Shown here piece after piece: positions 24,391 through 37,454 of a stretch of DNA of 64,000 nucleotides. The stretch is from Candidatus Saccharimonadota bacterium (lineage in GTDB: Bacteria > Patescibacteriota > Saccharimonadia > Saccharimonadales > Saccharimonadaceae), in assembly GCA_024697865.1 (NCBI GenBank), contig JAILSC010000016.1, positions 47,124 to 111,123 on the forward strand, written 5' to 3'. The notes beneath the pieces are model-generated. The model worked only from the letters and a program-made list of their open reading frames with translations, did not search any database and was not told where the DNA came from. The first letter of the stretch is position 1. Every line of letters begins with the position of its first letter. Position numbers and translations under genes: made by a program.

Positions 24391-26127
24391 ATGACAAATT
24401 CATTAAAAAAGCGTGGGCAAAAAATTTTTAGAAAGTTTTCACGGGCTACTGTCGAAGCAGGAGAGAAAAGCGGAGAACGTATCCGCAAGAATTTTTTGGA
24501 ACGAATTTCACACGTAAAAAATGTGCGACTTTTAGTTTTGGAATGGGGACTGCTGGTGGTAGCCTTAATTATGCTGGCATTAGCTCAGGCCTTTTGGTTT
24601 GGAGACTCCTACGCCGAAAATGTTTATACCACTGGTGGGACTTATACCGAAGCTACGATTGGCGAAGTAAACACTATGAATCCATTATTCGCTACAACTA
24701 ATAGCGAAAAAGTACTAAGTAAATTAATGTTTGCGACAATCGCGACGGTTGACTATTCTGGGCACCCAGGGAATCAATTAGCGGAATCTATCACCGCTTC
24801 TGAAGATGGCAAAAAATGGACAATGAAGCTACGAGAAGGACTCAAGTGGTCGGACGGAGAACCAATCACTAATGATGATGTGATTTTTACCGCTAGCTTG
24901 ATCAAAAATCCGGCCGTAAACACAATCTACGGAGCCAACCTAGCCAACGTAAAAGTTTCTGTTAATGAGGAGGGGGAAATTGTCTTCGACCTCCCGGCAG
25001 CTTATGCTGATTTCTATTCGGCACTAAATATACCAATAGTACCAAAGCATATTCTGGGCGACACCGATCCAAAGACTTTGATCGAAAATAGCTTCTCGAA
25101 TTCGCCGGTGACCTCTGGGGCGTTCACTTTTAACGCGGCCCAGTCTAGCGGTTCGGCCGATGAAAAGATTTATTATTTATCCGCGAATGACTATTATTAT
25201 TTAGGACGGCCATTATTAAATACTTTTGCCGTACATACTTATAAAAGCCGTGACGACATCATCAATGCGGTGAATGCTAGCTCGGTTACCGCTACAGCAG
25301 AATTATCGGGGTCCGATGTTGACCGCTTAGCCACCAACCAATTCAACGAACGAAATTCAAGCTTAAATTTCGGAGCGTTTATTTTCTTCAACTTGGGGCA
25401 TAAATCCGTAGGAGACAAGGAGTTACGCAGCGCTATCCGGCAAGGTTTGAATCTCTCACGTATTCGAGAATCTGCCCCAGGGACAGAAGCACTAGATTAT
25501 CCATTAATTGATTCTCAAATTAAAATTACCGAGTACCCCAATTTACCGGAATATGATTTCGATGCGGCTAAGTCCGAAGTCGCCGAGCTTAGTGGCGAGA
25601 CACCGATCCATCTAGATATAGCAACGGTAAACGCCGGGTTTTTGCCCGAAGTAGCCAAAGCCATAGAAGAGGATCTAGAGAATTTAGGGTTTGAGGTAAA
25701 TACCTCTGTTTACGAAGAAAGTCAGGAATTCATCAACAACGTAGTATCTAAACGGACTTATGATATTTTAATTTACGAAATCGAATTAGGTTCAGACCCA
25801 GACCTTCTGCCTTACTATCATTCTTCGCAGGCTACCAGCACGGGGCTCAACCTATCGAATTATAAGAATTTCTTAGTAGATGATTTACTACTAGGGGCCC
25901 GCGACACGATGGACTCGACTTTGCGGACCAAAAAATACGAGATGTTCCTGCAATACTGGGCAAACGATATACCAGCAATTGGTCTTTATCGGCCAAACTT
26001 AACCTATTATTACAACAAAAACGTGAGGACTTTTGACAACAACGTAAGGCTAGTGACGGCGATCGATCGCTTCTCCGACGTAACTAATTGGGCAGTTAAC
26101 AAAACCACAAAAAATAAGACGCCTTAG
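24391..26127 (+). CDS. ABC transporter family-5 (peptide) substrate-binding protein with N-terminal TM
   Basis: LREGLKWSDGEPITNDDVIFT..., ...GSDPDLLPYYHSSQ.... Confidence 0.8.
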   Translation: MTNSLKKRGQKIFRKFSRATVEAGEKSGERIRKNFLERISHVKNVRLLVLEWGLLVVALIMLALAQAFWFGDSYAENVYTTGGTYTEATIGEVNTMNPLFATTNSEKVLSKLMFATIATVDYSGHPGNQLAESITASEDGKKWTMKLREGLKWSDGEPITNDDVIFTASLIKNPAVNTIYGANLANVKVSVNEEGEIVFDLPAAYADFYSALNIPIVPKHILGDTDPKTLIENSFSNSPVTSGAFTFNAAQSSGSADEKIYYLSANDYYYLGRPLLNTFAVHTYKSRDDIINAVNASSVTATAELSGSDVDRLATNQFNERNSSLNFGAFIFFNLGHKSVGDKELRSAIRQGLNLSRIRESAPGTEALDYPLIDSQIKITEYPNLPEYDFDAAKSEVAELSGETPIHLDIATVNAGFLPEVAKAIEEDLENLGFEVNTSVYEESQEFINNVVSKRTYDILIYEIELGSDPDLLPYYHSSQATSTGLNLSNYKNFLVDDLLLGARDTMDSTLRTKKYEMFLQYWANDIPAIGLYRPNLTYYYNKNVRTFDNNVRLVTAIDRFSDVTNWAVNKTTKNKTP

Positions 26128-26138
26128 CGTCTAGTTCG

Positions 26139-26228
26139 TGGTGCGCGCGACTGGACTTGAACCAGCACAGCCTGAAAGCGGCCACTACCACCTCAAGGTA
26201 GCGTGTCTACCAATTCCACCACGCGCGC
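26139..26228 (-). tRNA. tRNA-Leu(GAG), CCA encoded
   Basis: GCGCGCGTGGTGGAATTGGTAGACACGCTACCTTGAGGTGGTAGTGGCC...GGTTCAAGTCC...CGCGCGCACCA; anticodon loop TTGAGGT; long variable arm. Confidence 0.93.
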
Positions 26229-26319
26229 TTGAACCTATCTCAATTATATCATATTATTTGGCTTTGAGGTGTTTTATTTTAGCTCAATATGGTATAATGA
26301 ACTAGAACAAAGGAGGTAA

Positions 26320-27345
26320 ATGAGACGAGGAGTCATTGTCAACACGGCGTTAGCGACCCTGATTACAGCACTAGGGTTTGGCTTTTTTGCAATTAACACT
26401 TATGCTGAGGGCGGAGAAGCGAGCGACGAAAGCAGCGAAACCACGGAAGCTCCTAAGACTAGCCTGACCTTAATGCCAGTAAGTAAAACTTTGCAGATTG
26501 CTTCTGATTCAGTCTACGATGGGACTTTAAGTGCCACCAACGACGGCAGCGAAGAAATCAAAGTAGAGGTTTATGCCGCTCCATATTCTTACGTCTATTC
26601 CGAAAGTGAAGACTTATATAAATTAGGGTTCAACAATGAAAATAACTTCACCCAAATTTCGCGTTGGATTAAAATCAAAGACGCTAACGGAGATTATGTC
26701 ACTAGACCATCCTTCACTATCCCATCTGGCGAAACATTAGAAGTCGATTACCAAATCGCCACTCCTAGCAATATCCCGGCTGGCGGACAATATGCGGTAA
26801 TTTTCGTGCAAACCGTATCCGGGAATGTGAACGCCAGTGGTATTCGCACAGAAGCTAGCGCCGGAATGGTAGTTTATGGTCATTCTACCGAGGGAGATAT
26901 AGACACTTCGTCCGAAATTCGCGACATGACGATTGGACAGGGTACTAGATCCGAAGATGGATCCAGTACCGATAACCACATCTACGGCTCAGCCAAAGTC
27001 AAAAATACCGGAAACGTAGACTTCTTTGCGAAGGGGAAACTGAGGGTCGATCCAATCATTGGCTTTAGCGCCTACGAAACCGATGCAAGCAGCAGCACTA
27101 CTTCAGTTATACCCGAGTCAGAAAGGGTCATCGCTGACGAATGGGCAGAAACCCCAGATTTTGGTATCTACAAGGTTACTTGGACGGTGACTGCTGGAGA
27201 AAAAACGGAAATTACCGAACGAGTGATATTTTTATTCAATCCAATTGCCATGATAATTACCATAATTGTCTTGACAATTTTGGTAATTACATTTATAATA
27301 GGGGTCAGGAAGCGTAAAGAACGCCGGTCTAGGCTTGCAGTTTAG
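26320..27345 (+). CDS. Secreted/cell-surface protein with C-terminal TM
   Basis: Signal peptide, beta-rich domain, C-terminal TM and basic tail; SD AAAGGAGG. Confidence 0.6.
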   Translation: MRRGVIVNTALATLITALGFGFFAINTYAEGGEASDESSETTEAPKTSLTLMPVSKTLQIASDSVYDGTLSATNDGSEEIKVEVYAAPYSYVYSESEDLYKLGFNNENNFTQISRWIKIKDANGDYVTRPSFTIPSGETLEVDYQIATPSNIPAGGQYAVIFVQTVSGNVNASGIRTEASAGMVVYGHSTEGDIDTSSEIRDMTIGQGTRSEDGSSTDNHIYGSAKVKNTGNVDFFAKGKLRVDPIIGFSAYETDASSSTTSVIPESERVIADEWAETPDFGIYKVTWTVTAGEKTEITERVIFLFNPIAMIITIIVLTILVITFIIGVRKRKERRSRLAV

Positions 27346-27413
27346 GCTTGGCCTTGTGGAAAACTTTACGAAGCCAAAACAAAAATATCAAATAAAAACA
27401 GAGAGTGTAGAGT

Positions 27414-28349
27414 ATGAAAAAAACACAAAAAAAGATTTTGGGTCTCTGTGGACTGGGTGCCGTAGTGGCCACTACGGCTTTGGCAGCAGCTCTGCCGACT
27501 AACCCAGAGGCTTTAGCCACATCAGTGGCGGTCAACTCCGTCACGGACACTATCCAGGTACGGGTAATCGGCACCGCGGTGAAGATCAACATCACCCAGC
27601 CCGACCCTACAAGCGATCTAAATATCGTTAACCCAGAACGAGAAATAGCTTTTAACTACGAGAACGCGAGCGACGTAACTTCGACACTGTACTATACAAA
27701 CGTAAATGGCCACACTGAAATTATCGATGAAGAACATTTTACTCCTGACTATGAACCAGGGGTATTCTCGAAGACGTTTAATTTGAACGATTACGGTTAT
27801 GGGCATTATAAACTGATAGTAGAAGGCGAAGGGGCAGGCGGCGAAACGAATAAAGATAGCGTAGTTTTTAATTACTTACCTGTAACTGGGACGGCAGCTC
27901 AAGTCGGCCAAGAAGAAAAAGTAAAAGTAGATTTGAATTATGACACGAGTAGTACTAGTCGCGTAAAAGCCATCCGACTTGATGTACTCAAGAATGGTTT
28001 GCATACAGGCAAAGTCGTCTGGGTGAACTATCCTACTACGACAACTGATATAGATTTTTCGAGAATGTTAAGTGGGGATTACACGATCACGGCCACAGCG
28101 TATGGAAAAAACAACCTGCCTCTGTTTGCCCCATTCCCGATAACAGTGAACTATCAATCACCATATACGCCAGTACCAGTACCACATACAGCTGACACCG
28201 GTGGCATGTTTAAGGACGGTAGCGTTTCGCAAACAGATTATCTAGTTACTGGATTAATGGTATTTGGAATAGTAGCGGTGGCTGGAATTGCATTCATTAT
28301 GCGAAATGATAAAAAGACGCATAGCAAGAAATCTGGACGACGTAAATAA
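27414..28349 (+). CDS. Cell-surface protein with possible sorting-like C-terminus
   Basis: Signal peptide; C-terminus PHTADTGG...TM...KKTHSKKSGRRK. Confidence 0.55.
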   Translation: MKKTQKKILGLCGLGAVVATTALAAALPTNPEALATSVAVNSVTDTIQVRVIGTAVKINITQPDPTSDLNIVNPEREIAFNYENASDVTSTLYYTNVNGHTEIIDEEHFTPDYEPGVFSKTFNLNDYGYGHYKLIVEGEGAGGETNKDSVVFNYLPVTGTAAQVGQEEKVKVDLNYDTSSTSRVKAIRLDVLKNGLHTGKVVWVNYPTTTTDIDFSRMLSGDYTITATAYGKNNLPLFAPFPITVNYQSPYTPVPVPHTADTGGMFKDGSVSQTDYLVTGLMVFGIVAVAGIAFIMRNDKKTHSKKSGRRK

Positions 28350-28376
28350 GACTAAATCTCGGGGAATCATACTCTA

Positions 28377-28420
28377 CAAAAAATCGGGCACCAGGTAACT
28401 GCGAGGGTGCCCGATTTTTA
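28377..28420. terminator. Bidirectional intrinsic terminator between convergent genes
   Basis: AAAAATCGGGCACC...GGTGCCCGATTTTT. Confidence 0.85.
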
Positions 28421-28421
28421 A

Positions 28422-29021
28422 TTATTCGGTAACGCCAAGCTCAATACGCTTGAATTGGCGGATGGTGATGTTTTCGCCGGTTTTAGCGATAGCTTCCTTA
28501 ATAAACTCAGCCACAGTCTTAGAGTCGTCCAAGATATAAGGTTGATTCATCAAAACTTTATCCGAGAAGGCCTTCTTCATTTGGCCCTCCAAGATCTTTT
28601 CTTTCATATTTTCAGGACCTTTGAAGTTGGTTTCCAATTCTTTCATTTTGGCTTCACGGTCGGCCTCTGGGATATCTTCTTCGCTGACGTAAAGTGGATT
28701 CATGGAAGCAACTTGCATAGCGATTTGGTGAGCTAAGGTCTTAAACTCATCCGTTTTAGCCACGAAACTAGTTTCACAGTTAACCTCTACGATAGCGCCC
28801 AAGCGACCGTCGTGAATATAGGCATCAATTAGCCCTTCGCGGGTTTCACGATCGCCTCGTTTTTCGGCCTTAGTTAAGCCTTTTTTGCGCATAGCTTCGA
28901 GAGCCTTATCGAAGTCGCCCTCAGCTTCAACTAGAGCTTTCTTGGCATCAGTCAAGCCAACACCGGAGAGTTCTTTTAGCTTTTTGATTTGTTCGATTGT
29001 AATTTCGTTTGATTTTGCCAT
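28422..29021 (-). CDS. tsf: Elongation factor Ts
   Basis: IKKLKELSGVGLTDAKKALVEAEGDFDKALEAMRKKG; SFVAKTDEF. Confidence 0.95.
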   Translation of the reverse strand: MAKSNEITIEQIKKLKELSGVGLTDAKKALVEAEGDFDKALEAMRKKGLTKAEKRGDRETREGLIDAYIHDGRLGAIVEVNCETSFVAKTDEFKTLAHQIAMQVASMNPLYVSEEDIPEADREAKMKELETNFKGPENMKEKILEGQMKKAFSDKVLMNQPYILDDSKTVAEFIKEAIAKTGENITIRQFKRIELGVTE

Positions 29022-29029
29022 TTTGCCTC

Positions 29030-29716
29030 CTATTTTTTGCTTGATTTGATGGCCTCAACTACGTAGTCGAGGATTAGTTTGGTTGCCTTGATTGAGTCAT
29101 CGTTCGCAGGGACGACGTAGTCAATTGGGGTAGGGTCGACATTGGTGTCTACCATCGCAAAAACAGGAATGTTCAAGATGTTAGCTTCTTTGATAGCATT
29201 CTTTTCTTCGTTGGCATCTACCACAAAAATTGCAGCTGGCTGCTCAGCCATATCTTTAATACCACCGTAGCGCTCGTTCAAAACATCGATCTCCTCTTGG
29301 AAGCGCTGAACTTCGAGTTTGGAATAACGATTTTCCAATTCGCCAGATTGCATACGACGTTCTAAATCTTTTAATTTTTTGATTTGGCGATTAACGGTAT
29401 TAACGTTAGTCAAAGTACCACCAACCCAACGCATGGTGACATAAGGCATATCTACTGACTCAGCCGCTTCTTTAACAATGTCCTTCATCTGTTTCTTGGT
29501 TCCAACGAAAAGAACCTTTTTACCGGATTTAGTAATCTCGGCAAGTTTCGGCAAAGCTGCATCTAGAGCCTCGACGGTTTTTTCTAGGTTGATAATATGG
29601 GATTCACCGCGTTTGCTGTGAATGTATGGCGCCATTTTAGGGTGCCAACGGCTCGTCTTGTGACCAAAATGGGCACCGCTTTCCAAAAGAGCCTTCATAT
29701 CGACATTTACTGCCAT
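29030..29716 (-). CDS. rpsB: 30S ribosomal protein S2
   Basis: MKALLESGAHFGHKTSRWHPKMAPYI...; start MAVNV with AAAGGAT SD. Confidence 0.95.
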   Translation of the reverse strand: MAVNVDMKALLESGAHFGHKTSRWHPKMAPYIHSKRGESHIINLEKTVEALDAALPKLAEITKSGKKVLFVGTKKQMKDIVKEAAESVDMPYVTMRWVGGTLTNVNTVNRQIKKLKDLERRMQSGELENRYSKLEVQRFQEEIDVLNERYGGIKDMAEQPAAIFVVDANEEKNAIKEANILNIPVFAMVDTNVDPTPIDYVVPANDDSIKATKLILDYVVEAIKSSKK

Positions 29717-29873
29717 TTGGATTATCCTTTCTCCTTTGCTCTTGGGCATTTAAGTTTTACAGATGTAAAACCAGGAAATCTCCCAAAAACTGTTTCATTA
29801 AATTAGTATCTACTATTATCTTAGCACAAAACCCTGAAAAATGCAAGCGGCGGGACTAATTATACTCGTATTA

Positions 29874-30319
29874 CTATTTCATTTCGCGATGACGACGTCT
29901 GAGTTCGGCTACGCGTAATCTGGCGGCTTGATGCTGGACCAGACGCTTAGCTTCCTCTAGTTCGATCTGATCAGTTACGTTTTCAGCTGCCTTAACGGCT
30001 CGTTCATAGGCGACTTTAGCTTCTTTTTCAGCGATTTCACGGTCCGATTCGGCTTCGTCGGCCAAGATTACTACTTCGTCCTGAGTGATTTTAGCTACGC
30101 CGCCGCTAACGGCCAAAAATTCCAATTTTAAATCTGGGTCATCCTTGCGACGTCTAATTGCCATGGCGCCGGGATTAAGCAAGGTAACTAGCGGCTCGTG
30201 GCCGGGCAGAACGGTGATGCGGCCAGATTTGCTAGGTAGGACTAGCTCATAAACCGGCTCACTAAGCTTCTCACCTAGGAGAGTAACTAATTTCAATTGC
30301 AAAACTTTGGGTTCCGTCA

Positions 30320-30320
<1 letters not shown>
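29874..30320 (-). CDS. atpC: ATP synthase epsilon subunit
   Basis: Operon position and family features. Confidence 0.85.
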
Positions 30321-32600
<2,280 letters not shown>

Positions 32601-32602
32601 AT

Positions 32603-34126
32603 TTAATCCTTATATCCTTTAGCGATTTTAGTAGCGGTGTCTTTGACTAGCTTAATTAGTTTATCGTCGGGCTTAGAATTAATATCTAGAGTCCTGGTTT
32701 CAACTTTATTTTTTAGCTCCGCTAGCAAAGCACTTTTGGCGTCATTAATCTTGTTAACTGGGACCTTATCGAAAGCTCCTTCGGTTAAAGCAATCACGCT
32801 TACAGCCTGTTGCCAAATGCTCATTGGCTGATATTGTGGTTGCTTCAATAATTCGGTCAAACGTTGACCGCGCTCGATAGTCGCCTTAGTATTATCGTCC
32901 AAATCTGAACCAAACTGAGCAAACGAAGCCAACTCGCGGAACTGAGCTAGAGATAGTTTCATCCCGCCACTGACCGATTTGATAACCTTAGTTTGAGCTG
33001 CACCACCCACACGAGAGACGGACAGACCGACCGAAATAGCTGGCCGAATACCTTGGTAGAACAGGTCGGTTTCTAGGAAGATTTGACCATCAGTAATTGA
33101 AATTACATTAGTCGGGATATAAGCTGAGATATCACCGGCCTGAGTCTCAATAATCGGCAAGGCGGTCAGAGAACCACCACCGAGTTCGTCGGACATTTTG
33201 GCGGCTCGCTCCAATAAACGTGAATGGAGATAGAAGACATCGCCAGGATAAGCTTCTCGTCCAGGTGGACGACGGAGCAAAAGCGACATCTGACGATAAG
33301 CCGTAGCATGCTTAGATAAATCATCATAAACAATCAAGGCATGTTTACCATTATCACGGAAGTATTCACCCATCGCCGCACCAGCATAAGGAGCCAGATA
33401 GAGCAGGGAAGCGGGGTCGGCTGGACTGGTAGCCACAATGATAGTTTGATCCATGGCTCCGTCAGCCTTCAAGCGCTCTACAAGCCGAGCAATTTTACTG
33501 TTCTTTTGACCGATAGCTACATAAATATTTTTAACGCCAGCTTTTTGTTTGGCTTGGTTAATCATGGTATCTACGGCAATTGCAGTCTTACCGGTCTGGC
33601 GGTCACCAATGATTAATTCCCGCTGACCTCGGCCAATTGGCACCATAGTATCAATAGCTAAAATACCGGTCATTAAAGGCTCGTTAACACTTTGGCGGTC
33701 CATCACGCCTGGAGCCTTACGCTCGATTAGGCCTTTTTCGGCGGTCTTAATTGGACCCAAACCATCTAGCGGGCGACCTAAAGGATCTACTACTCGTCCG
33801 AGCAATTCTGGACCCACCGGCACACGCAAAACCTCGCCAGTCAACTGGACTTTGGCTCCGGCAACGATTTTGTCTTCGCTGCCCAAAAGCACGGCACCGA
33901 TTTCGTCTTCCATCAGGTTAAGGGCGAAAGCTTCGATGGTTTTACCGTCAATAGTCTCGATCTTTAAAACTTCATTATAGCCAGCTTCATGCAAGCCATA
34001 AATCCAAGCGATACCGTCGCCCACTCTAGTGACAATACCGGCGCGCTCTAGGCCTTTTTCGTTTTCTAGCCCCGAAATTGCTTTGCGCAATTCTTCACTT
34101 AGTTCATTCACTGAAATATTTGCCAT
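32603..34126 (-). CDS. atpA: ATP synthase alpha subunit
   Basis: [27 protein letters not shown]. Confidence 0.97.
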   Translation of the reverse strand: MANISVNELSEELRKAISGLENEKGLERAGIVTRVGDGIAWIYGLHEAGYNEVLKIETIDGKTIEAFALNLMEDEIGAVLLGSEDKIVAGAKVQLTGEVLRVPVGPELLGRVVDPLGRPLDGLGPIKTAEKGLIERKAPGVMDRQSVNEPLMTGILAIDTMVPIGRGQRELIIGDRQTGKTAIAVDTMINQAKQKAGVKNIYVAIGQKNSKIARLVERLKADGAMDQTIIVATSPADPASLLYLAPYAGAAMGEYFRDNGKHALIVYDDLSKHATAYRQMSLLLRRPPGREAYPGDVFYLHSRLLERAAKMSDELGGGSLTALPIIETQAGDISAYIPTNVISITDGQIFLETDLFYQGIRPAISVGLSVSRVGGAAQTKVIKSVSGGMKLSLAQFRELASFAQFGSDLDDNTKATIERGQRLTELLKQPQYQPMSIWQQAVSVIALTEGAFDKVPVNKINDAKSALLAELKNKVETRTLDINSKPDDKLIKLVKDTATKIAKGYKD

Positions 34127-34525
34127 TTAAACACTCCTTAAATTACGTAATTTAGTTCGTACAGAGCCGTCTAGCTCAGCGTCGGCAGTCTTGATAATGA
34201 TACCACCGATCAACTCTGGTTTGATTTTTTCGACCATTTCTACTGCTTTAGTACCAGACTTAGCCTTAACTAACTGTTCAACCTGTTTTCGTACTTTGCC
34301 GCTAAGCTCGCTAGCTGAATAAACGTAGGCGGCAGTAACACCAAAACGTTCAGCTGCGGCCAGTTCGAAATCCCGAATATAGAGCTCAGCGTTACGCGTT
34401 TGTCTAGTCTCGACTAAATAAGCTGCTAAGGTGCGGGCGACCTGACGAACAGATTTACCAGCCTCCAGCATATCGATTAAAGCTGCGATAACCTGCCTGC
34501 GACTGGCTTTAGGAGCGGTGCTCAT
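34127..34525 (-). CDS. atpH: ATP synthase delta subunit
   Basis: Operon position, size, C-terminal features. Confidence 0.75.
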   Translation of the reverse strand: MSTAPKASRRQVIAALIDMLEAGKSVRQVARTLAAYLVETRQTRNAELYIRDFELAAAERFGVTAAYVYSASELSGKVRKQVEQLVKAKSGTKAVEMVEKIKPELIGGIIIKTADAELDGSVRTKLRNLRSV

Positions 34526-35061
34526 TACTTGTGCTCCTCAATCACTGAGTTAATAATTTTCTCGTCGGCAGCGTCGATTTTGGTATCGATGATTTTTTCG
34601 GTTGCAAGAGCAACTAAGTCTACCATTTCGCCACGCAAAGCGGCTCGAGCCTGTTCGACGTCACGCTCGAGATCGGCTCGAGCGTTAGAGACGATTACCT
34701 CGGCTTTAGTCGTGGCATCTTCCTCGGCTTTAGAAACAATCTCGGCGGCTTCAACCTTAGCAGCCTCAATGATTCCGGCCGCGTCTATGCGTGACTGCTC
34801 TAATAGTTCAGCCGTTTTAGCCTCAGATTCACTAGCATGTTTTTGAGCGTCTTCAGCAGCTTTCATCGCGTCCTCGATCTTCTTATCGTGCCGATCAAGC
34901 ATTGCAGCGATCGGCGGATAAATCCATTTAGCCAGAATGATAACCAAAATGATAAACGAAATCGTCTGTAATAGTAACGCAGTCCAATCAATACCTAAAG
35001 TCCCGAAAAGATCACCCCCTTCGGCTTCGGCTTCTGCAAATTGCGTTAAAATATTTTGCAC
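34525..35061 (-). CDS. atpF: ATP synthase b subunit
   Basis: N-terminal TM and long coiled coil; operon position. Confidence 0.9.
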   Translation of the reverse strand: MQNILTQFAEAEAEGGDLFGTLGIDWTALLLQTISFIILVIILAKWIYPPIAAMLDRHDKKIEDAMKAAEDAQKHASESEAKTAELLEQSRIDAAGIIEAAKVEAAEIVSKAEEDATTKAEVIVSNARADLERDVEQARAALRGEMVDLVALATEKIIDTKIDAADEKIINSVIEEHK

Positions 35062-35071
35062 TTAATACTCC

Positions 35072-35287
35072 TTATACCATTGTATTACCGATGATCGCTA
35101 CTACTAGACCAATAATAGCCAACGCATCAGCGAAAGCGATCGCGAGCACCATGAGGGTTCGATAATCGTTAATTTTTTCTGGATTACGACCGGCGGCGTT
35201 CAAAGCGGCTGCACCAATCATACCTACACCAATAGCAGCACCACAAGCTGAAATTGCGTATGTTAAACCGAAACCAAGCAGTTCCAT
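35072..35287 (-). CDS. atpE: ATP synthase c subunit
   Basis: 71 aa, two TM, AALNAAGRNPEK. Confidence 0.95.
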   Translation of the reverse strand: MELLGFGLTYAISACGAAIGVGMIGAAALNAAGRNPEKINDYRTLMVLAIAFADALAIIGLVVAIIGNTMV

Positions 35288-35333
35288 TTATTTCTCCTTT
35301 TCTATTATTTATATATTATAACATACCCCTGGA

Positions 35334-36119
35334 CTAGGCACGAGCCTTAGCTGGGGCTTTAGATTTTTTAGTATTCTCCTCCTCAAGATCGGCCACAGCC
35401 AACCCCGAGAACACGACGGTCAATGAGAAGAATACATAAGCCTGGATCCCCCCGATAAATAACTCGAAAATATAGACAAACGGCAACAGTGCGGGGGACA
35501 CGAAGCCGGTTAACCACGAAACGATAACTATCAAAATTTCGCCAGCTAAAACGTTGCCGAATAATCGCATCGATAAGGCAATTAATCTGGAAACTTCCGA
35601 AATTAATTCTAGAAAACCTTCGAGTGTGCCGATTGGGTTCTTGAAGGGGTTACGAAAATAGCGGCCCATATTGCCCTTGAAGCCGTGCTTAACAAAGGCC
35701 ATGATTTGAATTAAGACAATGGCCATAATAGCCAGAGCGAAGGTTAGGCTTAAATCTGCGACCGGCCCACGCAACAAAGCTGTGCCGTTGAGAGTAACTG
35801 CTTCACCGACAAATGGTAATAACTCAATATAATATAATACGGCGATATAGAAAAACAGGGAAATAGCAAACGGAGCAATTACCCGACAGATTTTTTCGTT
35901 CGGGATAACTTCTTTGCAGGTTTTATACAAACCCTCAAAACACCAAATAGCTAGCCGCGTGAAGAAACCTTTTTTCTTGGTGTCATCTTTAGCCCTACGA
36001 GCGACAAAGAACAGCCAAGCCACAACGATCAAGTAGCCGGCTATGCCGAGTAAGATTGAATTAGTAATCGGTAAACCGAAAATTTCAAAGATAGGTTCAG
36101 CCTTAATACTAATTTCCAT
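35334..36119 (-). CDS. atpB: ATP synthase a subunit
   Basis: SLSMRLFGNVLAGEI-like motif (ALSMRLFGNVLAGEILIVIV). Confidence 0.95.
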   Translation of the reverse strand: MEISIKAEPIFEIFGLPITNSILLGIAGYLIVVAWLFFVARRAKDDTKKKGFFTRLAIWCFEGLYKTCKEVIPNEKICRVIAPFAISLFFYIAVLYYIELLPFVGEAVTLNGTALLRGPVADLSLTFALAIMAIVLIQIMAFVKHGFKGNMGRYFRNPFKNPIGTLEGFLELISEVSRLIALSMRLFGNVLAGEILIVIVSWLTGFVSPALLPFVYIFELFIGGIQAYVFFSLTVVFSGLAVADLEEENTKKSKAPAKARA

Positions 36120-36389
36120 TTATTTCGCCTTTCCAATAGTCGCCTGTTGTTTCTGATTACGAATATGTTTCAGCTGTGAGAACACTAGGCACAAGGCGAT
36201 AATGATACCTAGCCCAGCGCCAACGATCATCCCCCATGGCTTAGTAGCAGTATTAAGATCTAAAATAAGCCCAATTGCAAAGCAGATTGACACCGGCAAG
36301 AAAATTCGCCAAGTAGTAGACCACAAGGTCCTAAGCATTATCTTGGTTACGACTTTAGGGTCGCTAATGTCTGTATTTTGTTTACTCAC
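36120..36389 (-). CDS. ATP synthase-associated membrane protein (AtpI/AtpZ-like), probable GTG start at 36389
   Basis: Operon head; TM segments; GTGAGTAAACAAAATACAGAC lies 8 nt after a TAAAAT box (the track's ATG start at 36425 would lie upstream of that box). Confidence 0.55.
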   Translation of the reverse strand: MSKQNTDISDPKVVTKIMLRTLWSTTWRIFLPVSICFAIGLILDLNTATKPWGMIVGAGLGIIIALCLVFSQLKHIRNQKQQATIGKAK

Positions 36390-36492
36390 TGGAAACAATT
36401 TTAGCAAATAATTCTGAAAAATCAAGGCGAATAGGATTCGATTAGTTTAGCACTTTACATTTTAATTTTTATCTGATATAATGGGGAAAGTT

Positions 36493-36837
36493 ATGAGTAA
36501 AAAAGAGTTACACCCTAAAGATTATCGCGATGTCGTGTTTTCTGACGAAGCAGCTGGTTTTTCATTTTTGACTAAATCTACTGCTAAGAGCGATACCACC
36601 ATCAAATGGGAAGATGGTAAAGAATACCCATTAGTAAAAATTCAGATTTCTTCTAAGAGCCATCCGTTCTTCACCGGCGAAGAGAAGATTATCGACACCG
36701 AAGGTCGCGTAGACCGCTTCAAAGCACGTGCCGAGAAAGCTAAGAAGATGAAGGAAGCTTTGGAGAACAAGGCTAAAAAAGCCGCCAAAGAAGCCGAGAA
36801 AAAGGCTGCTAAAGAAAACGATAAAATCGAAAAATAA
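36493..36837 (+). CDS. rpmE: 50S ribosomal protein L31 (type B-like) with Lys-rich C-terminal extension
   Basis: MSKKELHPKDYRDVVFSDEAAGFSFLTKST...KISSKSHPFFTGEEKIIDTEGRVDRF-like. Confidence 0.85.
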   Translation: MSKKELHPKDYRDVVFSDEAAGFSFLTKSTAKSDTTIKWEDGKEYPLVKIQISSKSHPFFTGEEKIIDTEGRVDRFKARAEKAKKMKEALENKAKKAAKEAEKKAAKENDKIEK

Positions 36838-36906
36838 TTTTCAGAAAATCCAGTTGGGCAAAGACTGGATTTTTGATATAATGGGTTTTATAAACAAGGA
36901 GTGATT

Positions 36907-37452
36907 ATGTTTGATTCATCAGAAGACCGCGCGAAAATGGAATCCACATTAGAGCGATTTAAAAATGAAATGAAGAAGGTGCGCACCGGGCGAGCACACC
37001 CAGATATGCTCTCGGGAGTAAGAGTAGAAGTTTATGGACAGATGATGCCATTAAATCAAGTATCGAATATCACCGCTGCAGATGCAACTTTGCTCGTAAT
37101 CACGCCTTTTGACCCGGCTAATATTGCGGCAATTTCAGGTGCAATCCGAGCAGACCAATCCTTGGGCTTAAACCCGGCAGATGATGGTCGGGTGATTCGC
37201 GTGCCGATCCCGGCTTTAACCGAAGAACGTCGTAAGGAAATCGTAAAAAATGCCTCGGCTAAGGTGGAAGAAGCTAAAGTGGCCCTAAGGAATACCCGCG
37301 AAGACGCGCGCAAAGCCATTAAAAATGCCGCGGAGATGAGTGAAGACATAAAGAAGCGAGCCGAGAAAGAAATCGACGAACTGACTAAAGAATTTAGCGA
37401 TAAGGTCGAAGCCGAATTTAAAACAAAATCAGAGGAGATAATGAAGTTATAA
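36907..37452 (+). CDS. frr: Ribosome recycling factor
   Basis: VRTGRAHPDMLSGVRVEVYGQMMPLNQVSNI. Confidence 0.95.
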   Translation: MFDSSEDRAKMESTLERFKNEMKKVRTGRAHPDMLSGVRVEVYGQMMPLNQVSNITAADATLLVITPFDPANIAAISGAIRADQSLGLNPADDGRVIRVPIPALTEERRKEIVKNASAKVEEAKVALRNTREDARKAIKNAAEMSEDIKKRAEKEIDELTKEFSDKVEAEFKTKSEEIMKL

Positions 37453-37454
37453 CT

